Assembly: GCA_022769625.1 (NCBI GenBank) | Contig: JALEJP010000022.1 | Coordinates: forward strand, 124,001-188,000 | Direction: 5' to 3' | DNA from: Lachnospiraceae bacterium | GTDB lineage: Bacteria > Bacillota > Clostridia > Lachnospirales > Lachnospiraceae | DNA: 64,000 bases | Shown here: one piece after another, positions 1 through 8,683 of the stretch | Layout of the letters: each line of letters starts with the position of its first letter | Position numbering within the stretch: the stretch's first letter is position 1 | Position numbers and translations under genes: made by a program | The notes under the pieces: generated by a model | Seen by the model: the letters and a program-made list of their open reading frames with translations, nothing else | Database searches by the model: none | Told to the model about the DNA's origin: nothing

Positions 1-93
1 CTGCGGAGCTTTCAGCTTTGAAGCAGCAAGACCACACAATTTAGCTGCAACAATGATAATCGCAAGACTCTTTAATATTTCGTATGATTCCAT
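1..93 (-). CDS. Cation/proton antiporter, N-terminal fragment
   Basis: Only the first 31 codons lie in the window; the rest runs off the left edge. The start is the ATG at 93-91, preceded by a strong GGAGGAGGAG ribosome site. The peptide MESYEILKSLAIIIVAAKLC continues with GLAASKLKAPQ, which is the opening of CPA2-type (KefB/Nha-like) antiporters: a first hydrophobic helix followed by a basic turn and a KAPQ-like motif that usually leads into VVGE. It would be an inner-membrane Na+ or K+/H+ exchanger. It lies downstream of ilvC on the same strand, separated by a hairpin. The family call rests on a short stretch, so it is moderate. Confidence 0.6.
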   Translation of the reverse strand, partial: MESYEILKSLAIIIVAAKLCGLAASKLKAPQ

Positions 94-142
94 TTTCTCC
101 TCCTCCAGCCTCTGTCAGCTGTACAATCGCTTGTAACGCAGT

Positions 143-187
143 AAAAGCATGTCAGACTTCCCTAAACAGGAAGCCAACATGCCTTTT
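143..187 (-). terminator. Probable terminator after ilvC
   Basis: An inverted repeat with arms GCATGT/ACATGC and an inner CTTCC/GGAAG stem lies 34 bases past the ilvC stop. On the minus strand it is followed by only four T residues. It probably terminates part of the ilvC message, with some read-through into the antiporter gene. Confidence 0.5.
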
Positions 188-220
188 CCGTTCTGTCTAA
201 ATAATCACCTTGAACAAAAA

Positions 221-1285
<1,065 letters not shown>

Positions 1286-1304
1286 CTAGCTTACATCATT
1301 TAAA

Positions 1305-1802
1305 TTATAAATAACGAACATCCTCAGCTCCGCGTGAAAGTCCGGTCATGCCTGTCCTTGCCAACTCCAATATCTCGTATTCTTCCAGCAGATTGATAAA
1401 TGCCTCGATCTTGGACTGGGTACCGGTCAGCTCAATAATCAGTGAATCAACGCCAACATCAATAATATTAGCACGGAAAATATTTGTGATAGATACCACA
1501 TCCTGACGATTTTCCTTGTCAACGCGTATCTTAACAAGCACCAGCTCTCGGGTGACACTCTCGCCATCCTCCAGTCTTTTAATATCAACCACATCAACCA
1601 GTTTGGCAAGCTGTTTGGTAATCTGATCCAGAATCATCTCATCCCCATTTACAACAACTGTCATCCGGGAATATCTGGGATCCGCCGTCTCTCCAACGGT
1701 CAGGCTGTCAATGTTATAACCCCGACGGCTAAACAATCCTGCCACCCGGCTCAATACACCTGAGGTATTGTCAACCAATAAGGATAAAACTCTTTTTTTC
1801 AT
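1305..1802 (-). CDS. ilvN: Acetolactate synthase small (regulatory) subunit
   Basis: This is the valine-sensing regulatory subunit of acetohydroxyacid synthase. The 165-residue protein starts MKKRVLSLLVDNTSGVLSRV, an ACT domain covering about residues 1-75, and has the C-terminal small-subunit domain after it. I place the start at the ATG at 1802. An upstream frame extension adds eight residues (MERRRGFP) that do not belong to the family, and AGAAGGCGG sits at the right place for the inner ATG. The catalytic large subunit (ilvB) is not beside it and must be encoded elsewhere. The order ilvN-ilvC is common in Clostridia. Confidence 0.95.
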   Translation of the reverse strand: MKKRVLSLLVDNTSGVLSRVAGLFSRRGYNIDSLTVGETADPRYSRMTVVVNGDEMILDQITKQLAKLVDVVDIKRLEDGESVTRELVLVKIRVDKENRQDVVSITNIFRANIIDVGVDSLIIELTGTQSKIEAFINLLEEYEILELARTGMTGLSRGAEDVRYL

Positions 1803-1833
1803 TGGGAACCCCCGCCTTCTTTCCATAGTATTT

Positions 1834-1850
1834 CAGATATAAAATATCTG
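1834..1850. promoter_or_regulatory. Palindrome in the ilvN leader
   Basis: CAGATAT-AAA-ATATCTG is a perfect 7-3-7 palindrome, extendable by about three weaker pairs. It lies just downstream of the predicted ilvN transcription start and about 30 bases before the start codon. It could be a repressor operator or a leader hairpin. The protein that binds it is not evident. Confidence 0.4.
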
Positions 1851-1867
1851 GAACATAAACTTACTGT

Positions 1868-1896
1868 ATTCTACCAGCAATTTAGTTCTTTGTCAA
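1868..1896 (-). promoter_or_regulatory. Sigma-A promoter for ilvN-ilvC
   Basis: Minus-strand -35 TTGACA (1896-1891), 17-base spacer, -10 TAGAAT (1873-1868). This is close to the sigma-A consensus and sits in the gap between the CBS-domain gene and ilvN. Confidence 0.8.
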
Positions 1897-1948
1897 TGTA
1901 AAGTGCCAACAAAATACGTCAAAAAACCACATGTTTTCTTTCTATATA

Positions 1949-2377
1949 TCACGATACATCAATTTGATCGGTCACACTCTTATAGCAATTATAACAATAT
2001 TGTATGATATCTTTACGTCTTATGATTCCGATAAATATTTTCTTATCATCAATCACCGGAACAAAATTCTGATTCATGGAAGTGAGGATCAGATCCTCGA
2101 TCTCACAATTAATATTTACCGGCTCATTGTACCATCGGCGTTCTACCCTGGAAAGAGGAATGTCCTCTGCCAGATGAAGATTCGTCAACTGATGATCCTT
2201 CAGATACCAGAGCAGATCTCCCTCTGTAATCGTTCCGATGTAGCATCCGTTCCGGTCAATGACAGGTACCGCACTGTAGCGATAATGCTCCATCTTTTCC
2301 ATCGTCTGACGAAGCGAATAATCTTCGTACAGGTAAGCAACTTCACTTTTGGGTGTCAAAAAAAACAATACATTCAT
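1949..2377 (-). CDS. CBS-domain pair protein
   Basis: This 142-residue protein is made almost only of two CBS motifs (about residues 10-65 and 80-140). Motifs such as SAVPVIDRNG, YIGTITEGDLL and NFVPVIDDKKIFIGIIRR are typical. Stand-alone CBS pairs bind adenine nucleotides and act as energy or ligand sensors; the partner here is unknown. The reading frame starts at an ATG whose GGAG lies about 13 bases upstream, a wide spacing. Its own promoter sits at the 3' end of the MFS gene upstream, so it is probably expressed independently. No terminator is visible before the ilvN promoter. Confidence 0.85.
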   Translation of the reverse strand: MNVLFFLTPKSEVAYLYEDYSLRQTMEKMEHYRYSAVPVIDRNGCYIGTITEGDLLWYLKDHQLTNLHLAEDIPLSRVERRWYNEPVNINCEIEDLILTSMNQNFVPVIDDKKIFIGIIRRKDIIQYCYNCYKSVTDQIDVS

Positions 2378-2448
2378 TTAATAAATCATTCTCCACTCTT
2401 TGCCGCTGCTGTAGATTTTCGCAGCCTGTCTGTAGTTTTCCATTCGCT

Positions 2449-2477
2449 ATTATAGTTTATTCCCTGCTGTTCGTCAA
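2449..2477 (-). promoter_or_regulatory. Promoter of the CBS-domain gene inside the MFS 3' end
   Basis: Minus-strand TTGACG (2477-2472), 17-base spacer, TATAAT (2454-2449). The -35 and spacer overlap the last codons of the upstream MFS gene. Confidence 0.7.
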
Positions 2478-3707
2478 TGGGATTCGGGCTGCCATTCCAA
2501 AAACGATCAGTCCGGCCAGGAAGAGAAGAATGAGGGCACCCACTCCCACATTCACACTGCCTGTGATCTGACTAACCGCCCCCACAAGCGTCGTCCCAAG
2601 AAAAGAAGCCCCTTTTCCGCAAATATCCAGAATGCCAAAATATTCACCTGACTTTTCTGCCGGAATGATACGCGCAAAATAAGAGCGCGACAATGCCTGA
2701 ATTCCACCCTGAAACATACCAACACACACCGCCAGCACCCAGAACTGCCACTGTGTATTCAAAAACAGGCCAAATACTGCAATCCCACTGTATGCCATGA
2801 TACAGATCGTAATCAGTTTCTCCGGATGATATTTATGTACGAGTCTTCCAAATAAAATCGAACACGGAAAAGCCACGATCTGGGTTAAAAGCAATGCGCC
2901 AAGCAGTCCCGTACTGTCAAGCCCAAGCGCCTGTCCATAAGCCGTTGCCATTTCAATAATCGTGTAGACACCGTCAATATAAAAGAAAAACGCAACCAGA
3001 AACAGAAATACTTTTTTCTCTTTTTTGATATTTCTCAGCGTATCAAACAAACGCCCAAAGCTTCTCTTAAAAACCTGGCCATTTACTTCCACGTAATGTT
3101 TCTGATGATAATTTTTCAGAAGAGGAAGTGACATGATGACCCACCATGCTGCTGTGATCAAAAAGGCTATCATCATTGCCCGATTCATGGTAAAGCCAAA
3201 TTGCTCTGCTCCCAGCACAAAAACAAGACTCACAACAAAAGGAATGCAGCTTCCGATATATCCCCAGGCATACCCCTGTGCGGAAACTGCATCCAGACGT
3301 TCTTCGTCAGAAATATCCGTCAGCATGGAATCATAAAACACCAAACTGGAGGAATATCCAACTTTTGCAATGACAAATACCGCAAGAAAAGCAAACCAGG
3401 ATTGTATCAGTCCAAGCACGGCACACCCAATGGCTCCTACCGCAATGGAAACGATGAAAATCGGCTTTTTAAAATTTCTTGTATCAGCCAACGTGCCGAA
3501 CACCGGTCCGATCATCGCAACAATCAACGTAGCAGCCGATGCTGCATATCCCCAATATGCCAGGTAATCTACCTGTGAAATATTGGAAAGTCCTGCCAGA
3601 TAATTGAAATAAATAGGTACGATTGTGGCAACCATCAATACGAACGCCGAGTTTCCCACATCATACAAAATCCACGCCTTTTCCTGCCTTGTCAGTTTTA
3701 ATTTCAT
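2457..3707 (-). CDS. MFS transporter, UMF1/Atg22-like
   Basis: This 416-residue integral membrane protein has about twelve hydrophobic segments. The N-terminal signature KAWILYDVGNSAFVLM is the hallmark of the UMF1 / vacuole-effluxer Atg22-like branch of the major facilitator superfamily. The MFS loop motif GRLVHKYHPEKL lies near the second half. The substrate cannot be told from the sequence. The start is well supported by GAGGAAAGAG upstream of the ATG. The gene lies between a sirtuin-like gene and a CBS-domain gene on the same strand, with no clear functional link. Confidence 0.85.
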   Translation of the reverse strand: MKLKLTRQEKAWILYDVGNSAFVLMVATIVPIYFNYLAGLSNISQVDYLAYWGYAASAATLIVAMIGPVFGTLADTRNFKKPIFIVSIAVGAIGCAVLGLIQSWFAFLAVFVIAKVGYSSSLVFYDSMLTDISDEERLDAVSAQGYAWGYIGSCIPFVVSLVFVLGAEQFGFTMNRAMMIAFLITAAWWVIMSLPLLKNYHQKHYVEVNGQVFKRSFGRLFDTLRNIKKEKKVFLFLVAFFFYIDGVYTIIEMATAYGQALGLDSTGLLGALLLTQIVAFPCSILFGRLVHKYHPEKLITICIMAYSGIAVFGLFLNTQWQFWVLAVCVGMFQGGIQALSRSYFARIIPAEKSGEYFGILDICGKGASFLGTTLVGAVSQITGSVNVGVGALILLFLAGLIVFGMAARIPLTNSRE

Positions 3708-3793
3708 ACACTCTTTCCTCTCTTTCTTTTTGTCTCAGAGGAAAGAATTTCGATATCAGAAAGCAATTCTCTGAGCTCTCTGATCATCACAAA

Positions 3794-4525
3794 TCAATAG
3801 CCAAGCTTCGGGAGCACATTTTTGGGTGCATCGTAAATAACCAAATCCGCTTTGGAATCTGTGAAATGTTCCTGCTCGTGGATAATCACTAAACTGTTTC
3901 CCTCGAAATATCTCACATAATTCGAATACACATCGGATGCGAGTGTCGTTCCTAACAGTAAAAGAACATCTGCCTTTTCCACCTCAGAAGCTGCGTGAGA
4001 AGTCAGGCGGCTGTCAAGCTGCTCTCCATAGAGAGCCACATCCGGCCGGATGACAGAATTACACGCTTCGCAGTATGGTACCTTTTTACAGTCCCTGATG
4101 TACTCCATCGGATACTCTTTTCTGCAGCGCGGACACACATTACGATAAATCGTACCATGCAGATTTATTACATTTTTACAACCTGCGCGTTTTTCAATAT
4201 CGAATATGTTGCTGGTCATGATGCACTGAATCTTTCCCTTTTCCTCCATCCGCTTCAGCGCATAGGAAGTATCTGTCGGCTCGATATTTTTCTTTAATAC
4301 CTCTGATTTATAAAAATCAAAAAATTTGTCCGTCCTTGTGTTGTAATAATTGCTGGCAAAAATATACTCGGGAGATCTGCCATATTTTTTTTCAATCTCA
4401 TAGGCATTCTCCTGATGCCGAAATGTCTCATACCCTGCTTCCGAAAGCGTACCAGACCCACACATCGCTACCGTATATCTGCTGTTGTCAAGAATTTTTT
4501 TCAAATATTCATATTTGTTATCCAT
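3794..4525 (-). CDS. Atypical Sir2-family NAD-dependent protein
   Basis: The 243-residue protein has the sirtuin layout but with altered NAD motifs. The usual GAGxS...GIPDFR becomes CGSGTLSEAGYETFR (residues 22-36), and TQNID becomes TSNIF (104-108). The catalytic His is kept in NLHG (H123). A four-Cys zinc site is present (C131, C134, C152, C155), as are RPDVALYGE (about 160-168) and the later GTTLASDV. Canonical family members remove acyl groups from lysine using NAD+. Activity here is plausible but not assured. It starts behind AAGGAGGTG and has its own strong promoter. It is monocistronic or leads into the MFS gene. Confidence 0.8.
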   Translation of the reverse strand: MDNKYEYLKKILDNSRYTVAMCGSGTLSEAGYETFRHQENAYEIEKKYGRSPEYIFASNYYNTRTDKFFDFYKSEVLKKNIEPTDTSYALKRMEEKGKIQCIMTSNIFDIEKRAGCKNVINLHGTIYRNVCPRCRKEYPMEYIRDCKKVPYCEACNSVIRPDVALYGEQLDSRLTSHAASEVEKADVLLLLGTTLASDVYSNYVRYFEGNSLVIIHEQEHFTDSKADLVIYDAPKNVLPKLGY

Positions 4526-4548
4526 GACTGCACCTCCTTCTTTGGTTA

Positions 4549-4577
4549 ATTATAACAAAGAAAGTGGCAACGTGCAA
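4549..4577 (-). promoter_or_regulatory. Promoter of the Sir2-like gene
   Basis: Minus-strand TTGCAC (4577-4572), 17-base spacer, perfect TATAAT (4554-4549), just upstream of the AAGGAGG site. Confidence 0.75.
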
Positions 4578-4635
4578 TATTTTTCGTCACATTATACAAG
4601 TTTTTACGTAACCGTTCATCCGGACAGCTATACCG

Positions 4636-5313
4636 TTACGGTTTTACAATAAAAAACACAATCGGTATGAGTAATGACGGAAGCATGTTCAATGTCTTAC
4701 AGTCTTTTATCTTTAAAATAGAAATACCGGAGCTTGCAATGAGAATTCCACCGATAATAGAAATCTCTGTCATCATATCATTGGTCATAAAACTGCCCAG
4801 CAGACAGGCAAGAAGATAGATGCCTCCCTGCCAGCAGAACAATACTCCCGCCGCAATTGCAATCCCTATGCCGTAAGTGGAGGCAAGCACCATGGAACTC
4901 ACAAAATCAAGCGTTGCATTTGTAAACAGAAATGTGTTATCTCCATGAACCGCACTCTCAATGGGTCCAAGGATGGAGAGTGTTCCGATGCAGAACAAAA
5001 GAATCGCCGTGGCAAGTCCCTGACCAAGATTAGAATTCCCAAACTTCAGTTTCGAAGTGAGTTTCTGAAACTTTGCATCCAGATCTATCATATTTCCGAT
5101 GAGGCTTCCCACCGCAAGGCTTACAATAAACAATACCGGGTAGTTGCTCTCTGGCATATGCTGCACAACGGAATTAATCCCCAGTGCCGTTGCTGCCAGT
5201 CCCATCGCATTAAAAAGCGCATCCTGATATTTCTCTTTCATTCCTTTATTCACTACACTCCCGATCAGGCTGCCCACCAGGATTGTAGTTGTATTTACAA
5301 TCGTTCCTAACAT
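4636..5313 (-). CDS. DUF554 family membrane protein
   Basis: The 225-residue protein starts MLGTIVNTTTILVGSLIG and continues NKGMKEKYQDAL and MGLAATALGI, the standard opening of DUF554 (YdfK/YqgA-like) proteins. It has about six or seven membrane segments. The function is unknown; transport has been suggested for the family. I use the ATG at 5313, because the upstream TTG alternative only adds KRKKK. It begins within 15 bases after the stop of the C39-like peptidase gene, so the two are one transcript. Confidence 0.85.
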   Translation of the reverse strand: MLGTIVNTTTILVGSLIGSVVNKGMKEKYQDALFNAMGLAATALGINSVVQHMPESNYPVLFIVSLAVGSLIGNMIDLDAKFQKLTSKLKFGNSNLGQGLATAILLFCIGTLSILGPIESAVHGDNTFLFTNATLDFVSSMVLASTYGIGIAIAAGVLFCWQGGIYLLACLLGSFMTNDMMTEISIIGGILIASSGISILKIKDCKTLNMLPSLLIPIVFFIVKP

Positions 5314-5327
5314 CTTTTTCTTCCGTT

Positions 5328-6143
5328 TCAATAAATAATCATCGCATATTGTCCGATTTTGTCATAATACTCTGCAAAAGTATCCGCGTCACGTTCAACC
5401 AGCCCTTCCAGTGGATCCTGTATAAAAACAATCCCCTCCTTCCGGTCAAAACCGCAAAAAACAACGCAATGCTCATTATGAAACCACCGATACTCCTCCC
5501 CTTCGTATTCACAAATCGTGTCTGCCTCTGACGGCTCTTCCATATACATCGTGTTCCAGACTATGACAGGTATTTCATCTGCCACATAATCATACAGATC
5601 TTCAAAAGCAGTGCCGGACAGTTCAAAAGCTCTTTTTGCACTTCCGTTTCTTACCAGGAAACGGTCCGCTGTATCTACCAGTCCTGGTGGAAAAACGCCT
5701 GCTCCACTGTTTGTATGCGGATCACCAACATAACCCTGCGCAAAATTATCCTCTGCGAAAATAAGATACTCATCCGCAATCGTCGTTTTATCCAGATCAA
5801 ATCCCAGGTAATTGAGAACAATCGTGAGAGCCACCGACTCACACCCTGTGGGAAGTTCCGGATTCTGTTCCATACTTTCCATCTCAATAAAGGCATAATC
5901 CGTATCGCTGGATTGCGGAACTGGTTTGGTTCCCTCCGGAGCAGTTTCCTCCATCGAGCCGTTTTCCATTGCAATTTCTTCTTTTTCTTGCTCCATGATG
6001 CTGCCTTTCTCCGCAGTATCATCTGTTTCCGGGCGCATATCATCACTTACTGTCTCAATCGTCGTAAACTTCTCCTGAGCTGAGCATCCACTAAGCATTA
6101 CAGCAGCCAGAATCAGGGCAGAAATCCATTTTTTTCTGTACAT
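5328..6143 (-). CDS. C39-like cysteine peptidase lipoprotein
   Basis: The 271-residue protein has a lipoprotein signal ending LSGC (Cys20), an acidic linker (about 25-80), then a C39_2-type peptidase domain. The catalytic Cys is in TGCESVAL (C101). A His in HNEHCVVFCGFD (H225) precedes the IQDPLEG motif that follows the active site in this family. It should be anchored on the outer face of the membrane; the substrate is unknown. The ATG at 6143 with GGAGGTGTAC is chosen over an upstream frame start at 6212, which would put 23 non-signal residues before the lipobox. It is the first gene of a pair with the DUF554 gene. Confidence 0.82.
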   Translation of the reverse strand: MYRKKWISALILAAVMLSGCSAQEKFTTIETVSDDMRPETDDTAEKGSIMEQEKEEIAMENGSMEETAPEGTKPVPQSSDTDYAFIEMESMEQNPELPTGCESVALTIVLNYLGFDLDKTTIADEYLIFAEDNFAQGYVGDPHTNSGAGVFPPGLVDTADRFLVRNGSAKRAFELSGTAFEDLYDYVADEIPVIVWNTMYMEEPSEADTICEYEGEEYRWFHNEHCVVFCGFDRKEGIVFIQDPLEGLVERDADTFAEYYDKIGQYAMIIY

Positions 6144-6263
6144 GTACACCTCCTCCGAAATTGCCTGCCTGTATTTCCTGCACAAAAAGCAGACCATAGG
6201 AACATTCTTCATCCGGAATATTACCCGAATCTTTCCCTGTCTGCCGCAGGAACTCTGTTATTT

Positions 6264-6292
6264 ATTATATAGAAAATCCTTATTTCACGCAA
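6264..6292 (-). promoter_or_regulatory. Promoter of the C39-like peptidase / DUF554 pair
   Basis: Minus-strand TTGCGT (6292-6287), 17-base spacer, TATAAT (6269-6264), in the gap after the histidine kinase gene. Confidence 0.7.
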
Positions 6293-6309
6293 CGTTTAAT
6301 TTCCATCAC

Positions 6310-7971
6310 TCACAGGTAAGTGATAATTTCCGTCCCCTCTCCTACTGTGCTGTGAATTTCGATATAACCTCCACAATATTCCACCACATGCTTTACAATG
6401 GACAGTCCCAGTCCGGTTCCTCCCGTCTGCTTGGAGTGACTCTTATCCACCCGGAAAAAGCGTTCAAAGACACGACTCTGATATTTCATCGGAATACCAA
6501 TTCCCGTATCACGCACGGAGATTCTGGGACGGTCTTTCTTTTCTCCGATTTCTACCCAGAGATTCCCACCCTTTTTATTATATTTCATGCCATTCTCCAT
6601 CAGGTTGTAGATCAGATCGTTCATCATCTGCCTGGACGCCAGATACTGCACATGTTCTCCTGAAACGGTAACTGTAACCTGCTGTTTTTCAGCGAGGGGC
6701 TCAAGTCTGATTCTGATTTCCATTGCAAGCTCCAGAAGGTCAATATTTTCACGTACATAGCAAACTTCTTTATCATCCAGCTGGCTTACCTTAATGATAT
6801 CATTAACAAGATTCAGCAGCCGGGAAGCCTCCTTGTGAATTTTCCCAGCGAAATCCGGAACATCCTCCGGAAGCACCATATGATTCTCCATCAGCTCCGC
6901 AAAGCCGGATATAGATGTAAGAGGTGTCTTCAATTCATGGGATACATTTGCTGAAAACTCCTTGCGCATTTTTTCCGTGAGCTCACGTTCCGTAATATCC
7001 AGCACCAGAATGATAATCCCCTGTACTTTTTTCTTTTCCAGAATGGGATTTCCAAAATACTGTACTTTCCGTTCCTTTAAATCCTGCACTGCTGTGTGTA
7101 CTTCACCCGAAAGCGCAGCATCCACCACTTCATTCATCTGATCACTTTCACAGAATGCAGAAATATGCTGCCCGGTAAAATTCATACCGGACATGTCAAA
7201 CAGATTACGGCAGCTCTGATTCATATAAAGAATATACTTCTTATTGTCCAGCATGATCAGGCCTTCATTCATATTTTCTGTGATTGCTGTCAGTTTCCGC
7301 TCCTGTTCCTGCAAACTGCAAAGCTGAAGCTTGATTTTTCGATTCTGAGAATCCAGTCGTTTTTGTAAGATGGCAAGCTCCGGAAATGGAACCTGTTTCA
7401 TGGGCTCCTCCAGGTCAATTCCGTTAATCACAGTCACAATATCATCTGTCAGCCTGTGAGCCATGAGAAATGCAAGCACCAGAATAAGCACTGCAACTCC
7501 CCCAAGAAGAGGGATCATTCGCCGGAACGCTTCCCAGATACTCGTACCTTCACTGGACAATCTCAAAATACAGCCATTTTCCAGTTTTCTTGCATAATAG
7601 TAGGTTTCCGACTGAAGCGTACCGGAAATACGGCTGCTGCTCCCTTCCCCGGTTTCCAGTGCCTCAAGAATCTCCGGACGGTTCCTGTGATTTTCAAGAG
7701 CAGAAATATCTTCCACTTTATTGTCATAGACAACAGTCCCTTCTGACTCGATCAGCGTAATACGAAAGTCCATATCCTTCGAAGCCTGTTCCAATGTATC
7801 ATATCCGGACTCTCCGGCAAGCAATGCTGCCATAAATTCCGCCTCTTCACGCATACCTGCTTCTTTCTGGTTATGAATCGTTCGATTATAAGAAAACACA
7901 AAAATAAACGATACAATCAGTATCGTTATCAGTGCAACCCAGAAATAATTTCTGTATATACGATTTTTCAT
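6310..7971 (-). CDS. phoR: PhoR-type sensor histidine kinase
   Basis: The 553-residue membrane kinase has TM1 at about 10-28, an extracytoplasmic sensor (30-150), TM2 at about 153-171, a HAMP-like region, a PAS domain (about 226-330) and HisKA with the phosphorylated His345 in VSHELKTPLTS. The HATPase domain carries NLMENGMKYN, DTGIGIP and GTGLGLSIVKH. This layout (PAS between HAMP and HisKA) is that of PhoR/ResE kinases. Its ribosome site lies inside the end of the response-regulator gene, four bases upstream. The operon context (Na/Pi transporter, mgsA) points to phosphate sensing; the symbol is therefore an inference from layout and context. Confidence 0.8.
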   Translation of the reverse strand: MKNRIYRNYFWVALITILIVSFIFVFSYNRTIHNQKEAGMREEAEFMAALLAGESGYDTLEQASKDMDFRITLIESEGTVVYDNKVEDISALENHRNRPEILEALETGEGSSSRISGTLQSETYYYARKLENGCILRLSSEGTSIWEAFRRMIPLLGGVAVLILVLAFLMAHRLTDDIVTVINGIDLEEPMKQVPFPELAILQKRLDSQNRKIKLQLCSLQEQERKLTAITENMNEGLIMLDNKKYILYMNQSCRNLFDMSGMNFTGQHISAFCESDQMNEVVDAALSGEVHTAVQDLKERKVQYFGNPILEKKKVQGIIILVLDITERELTEKMRKEFSANVSHELKTPLTSISGFAELMENHMVLPEDVPDFAGKIHKEASRLLNLVNDIIKVSQLDDKEVCYVRENIDLLELAMEIRIRLEPLAEKQQVTVTVSGEHVQYLASRQMMNDLIYNLMENGMKYNKKGGNLWVEIGEKKDRPRISVRDTGIGIPMKYQSRVFERFFRVDKSHSKQTGGTGLGLSIVKHVVEYCGGYIEIHSTVGEGTEIITYL

Positions 7972-7975
7972 AAAA

Positions 7976-8659
7976 TCAGTCTCCTATTTTGTATCCAATT
8001 CCACGGACTGTCTTGATCATATCTCCACAGCTTCCAAGCTTCTGCCTCAGTGAACCAATATGTACATCTACCGTACGACTTTCTCCTTCATATTCATAAT
8101 TCCAGATTGTATTAAGAATTTTGTCCCTTGACAGCACAAAATCACGGTTTTTCATCAGATAACTGAGAAGCTCAAATTCTTTAAACGTAAGATTAACCGG
8201 TTCCCCTTTTACATATACTTCATGTTTTTGTTCATCCAGAGTCAAATCCCCGATAGACATAGCCTCTCCCGTATTCTCTGAAGTCCGGCTGCTGCGTCGA
8301 ATGACAGCCTTTACACGGGAAATCAGTTCCATAACCCCGAAGGGCTTTGTAATATAATCATCCGCCCCTGAATCCAGTCCCAGCACCTTATCGTACTCCG
8401 AAGACTTGGCTGTCATCATAATCACCGGTATCAGCATGGTATCACGTTCCTTTCTCAGGTGCTTTAACACACTGACACCGTCTTCATCCGGAAGCATAAT
8501 ATCCAGAAGAATCAAATCCGGAAGCTGCACTTTCATCTGACGATAGAATAATGCTGCATTTTCAAACCCCATTACCTGAAATCCAGAAGTTTGCAGCGCA
8601 TAGACCACAAGTTCACGTATACTGTCGTCATCCTCCACATAGTAAATTACCCTGCTCAA
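7976..8659 (-). CDS. phoB: PhoB-type response regulator
   Basis: The 227-residue OmpR/PhoB-family regulator has a receiver domain with an acidic pocket EDDD near residue 10, phospho-acceptor D53 in LLDIMLPDEDG, Thr in MMTAKS and Lys in ITKPFG. The winged-helix DNA-binding domain ends SRTVDVHIGSLRQKL and VRGIGYKI. I place the start at TTG 8659, behind AGAGGAG, rather than at an in-frame GTG at 8680 that would add seven residues before the first beta strand. It is flanked by a Na/Pi transporter gene (24 bases upstream) and its cognate kinase. Confidence 0.85.
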   Translation of the reverse strand: MSRVIYYVEDDDSIRELVVYALQTSGFQVMGFENAALFYRQMKVQLPDLILLDIMLPDEDGVSVLKHLRKERDTMLIPVIMMTAKSSEYDKVLGLDSGADDYITKPFGVMELISRVKAVIRRSSRTSENTGEAMSIGDLTLDEQKHEVYVKGEPVNLTFKEFELLSYLMKNRDFVLSRDKILNTIWNYEYEGESRTVDVHIGSLRQKLGSCGDMIKTVRGIGYKIGD

Positions 8660-8683
8660 AAAAAAACTCCTCTCGCTCACAGA

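Noticed and set aside
4603..4641. Terminator after the DUF554 gene
   Set aside because: CGTAAC/GTTACG pair only six bases and are followed by TAAAAAC, not a T-run.
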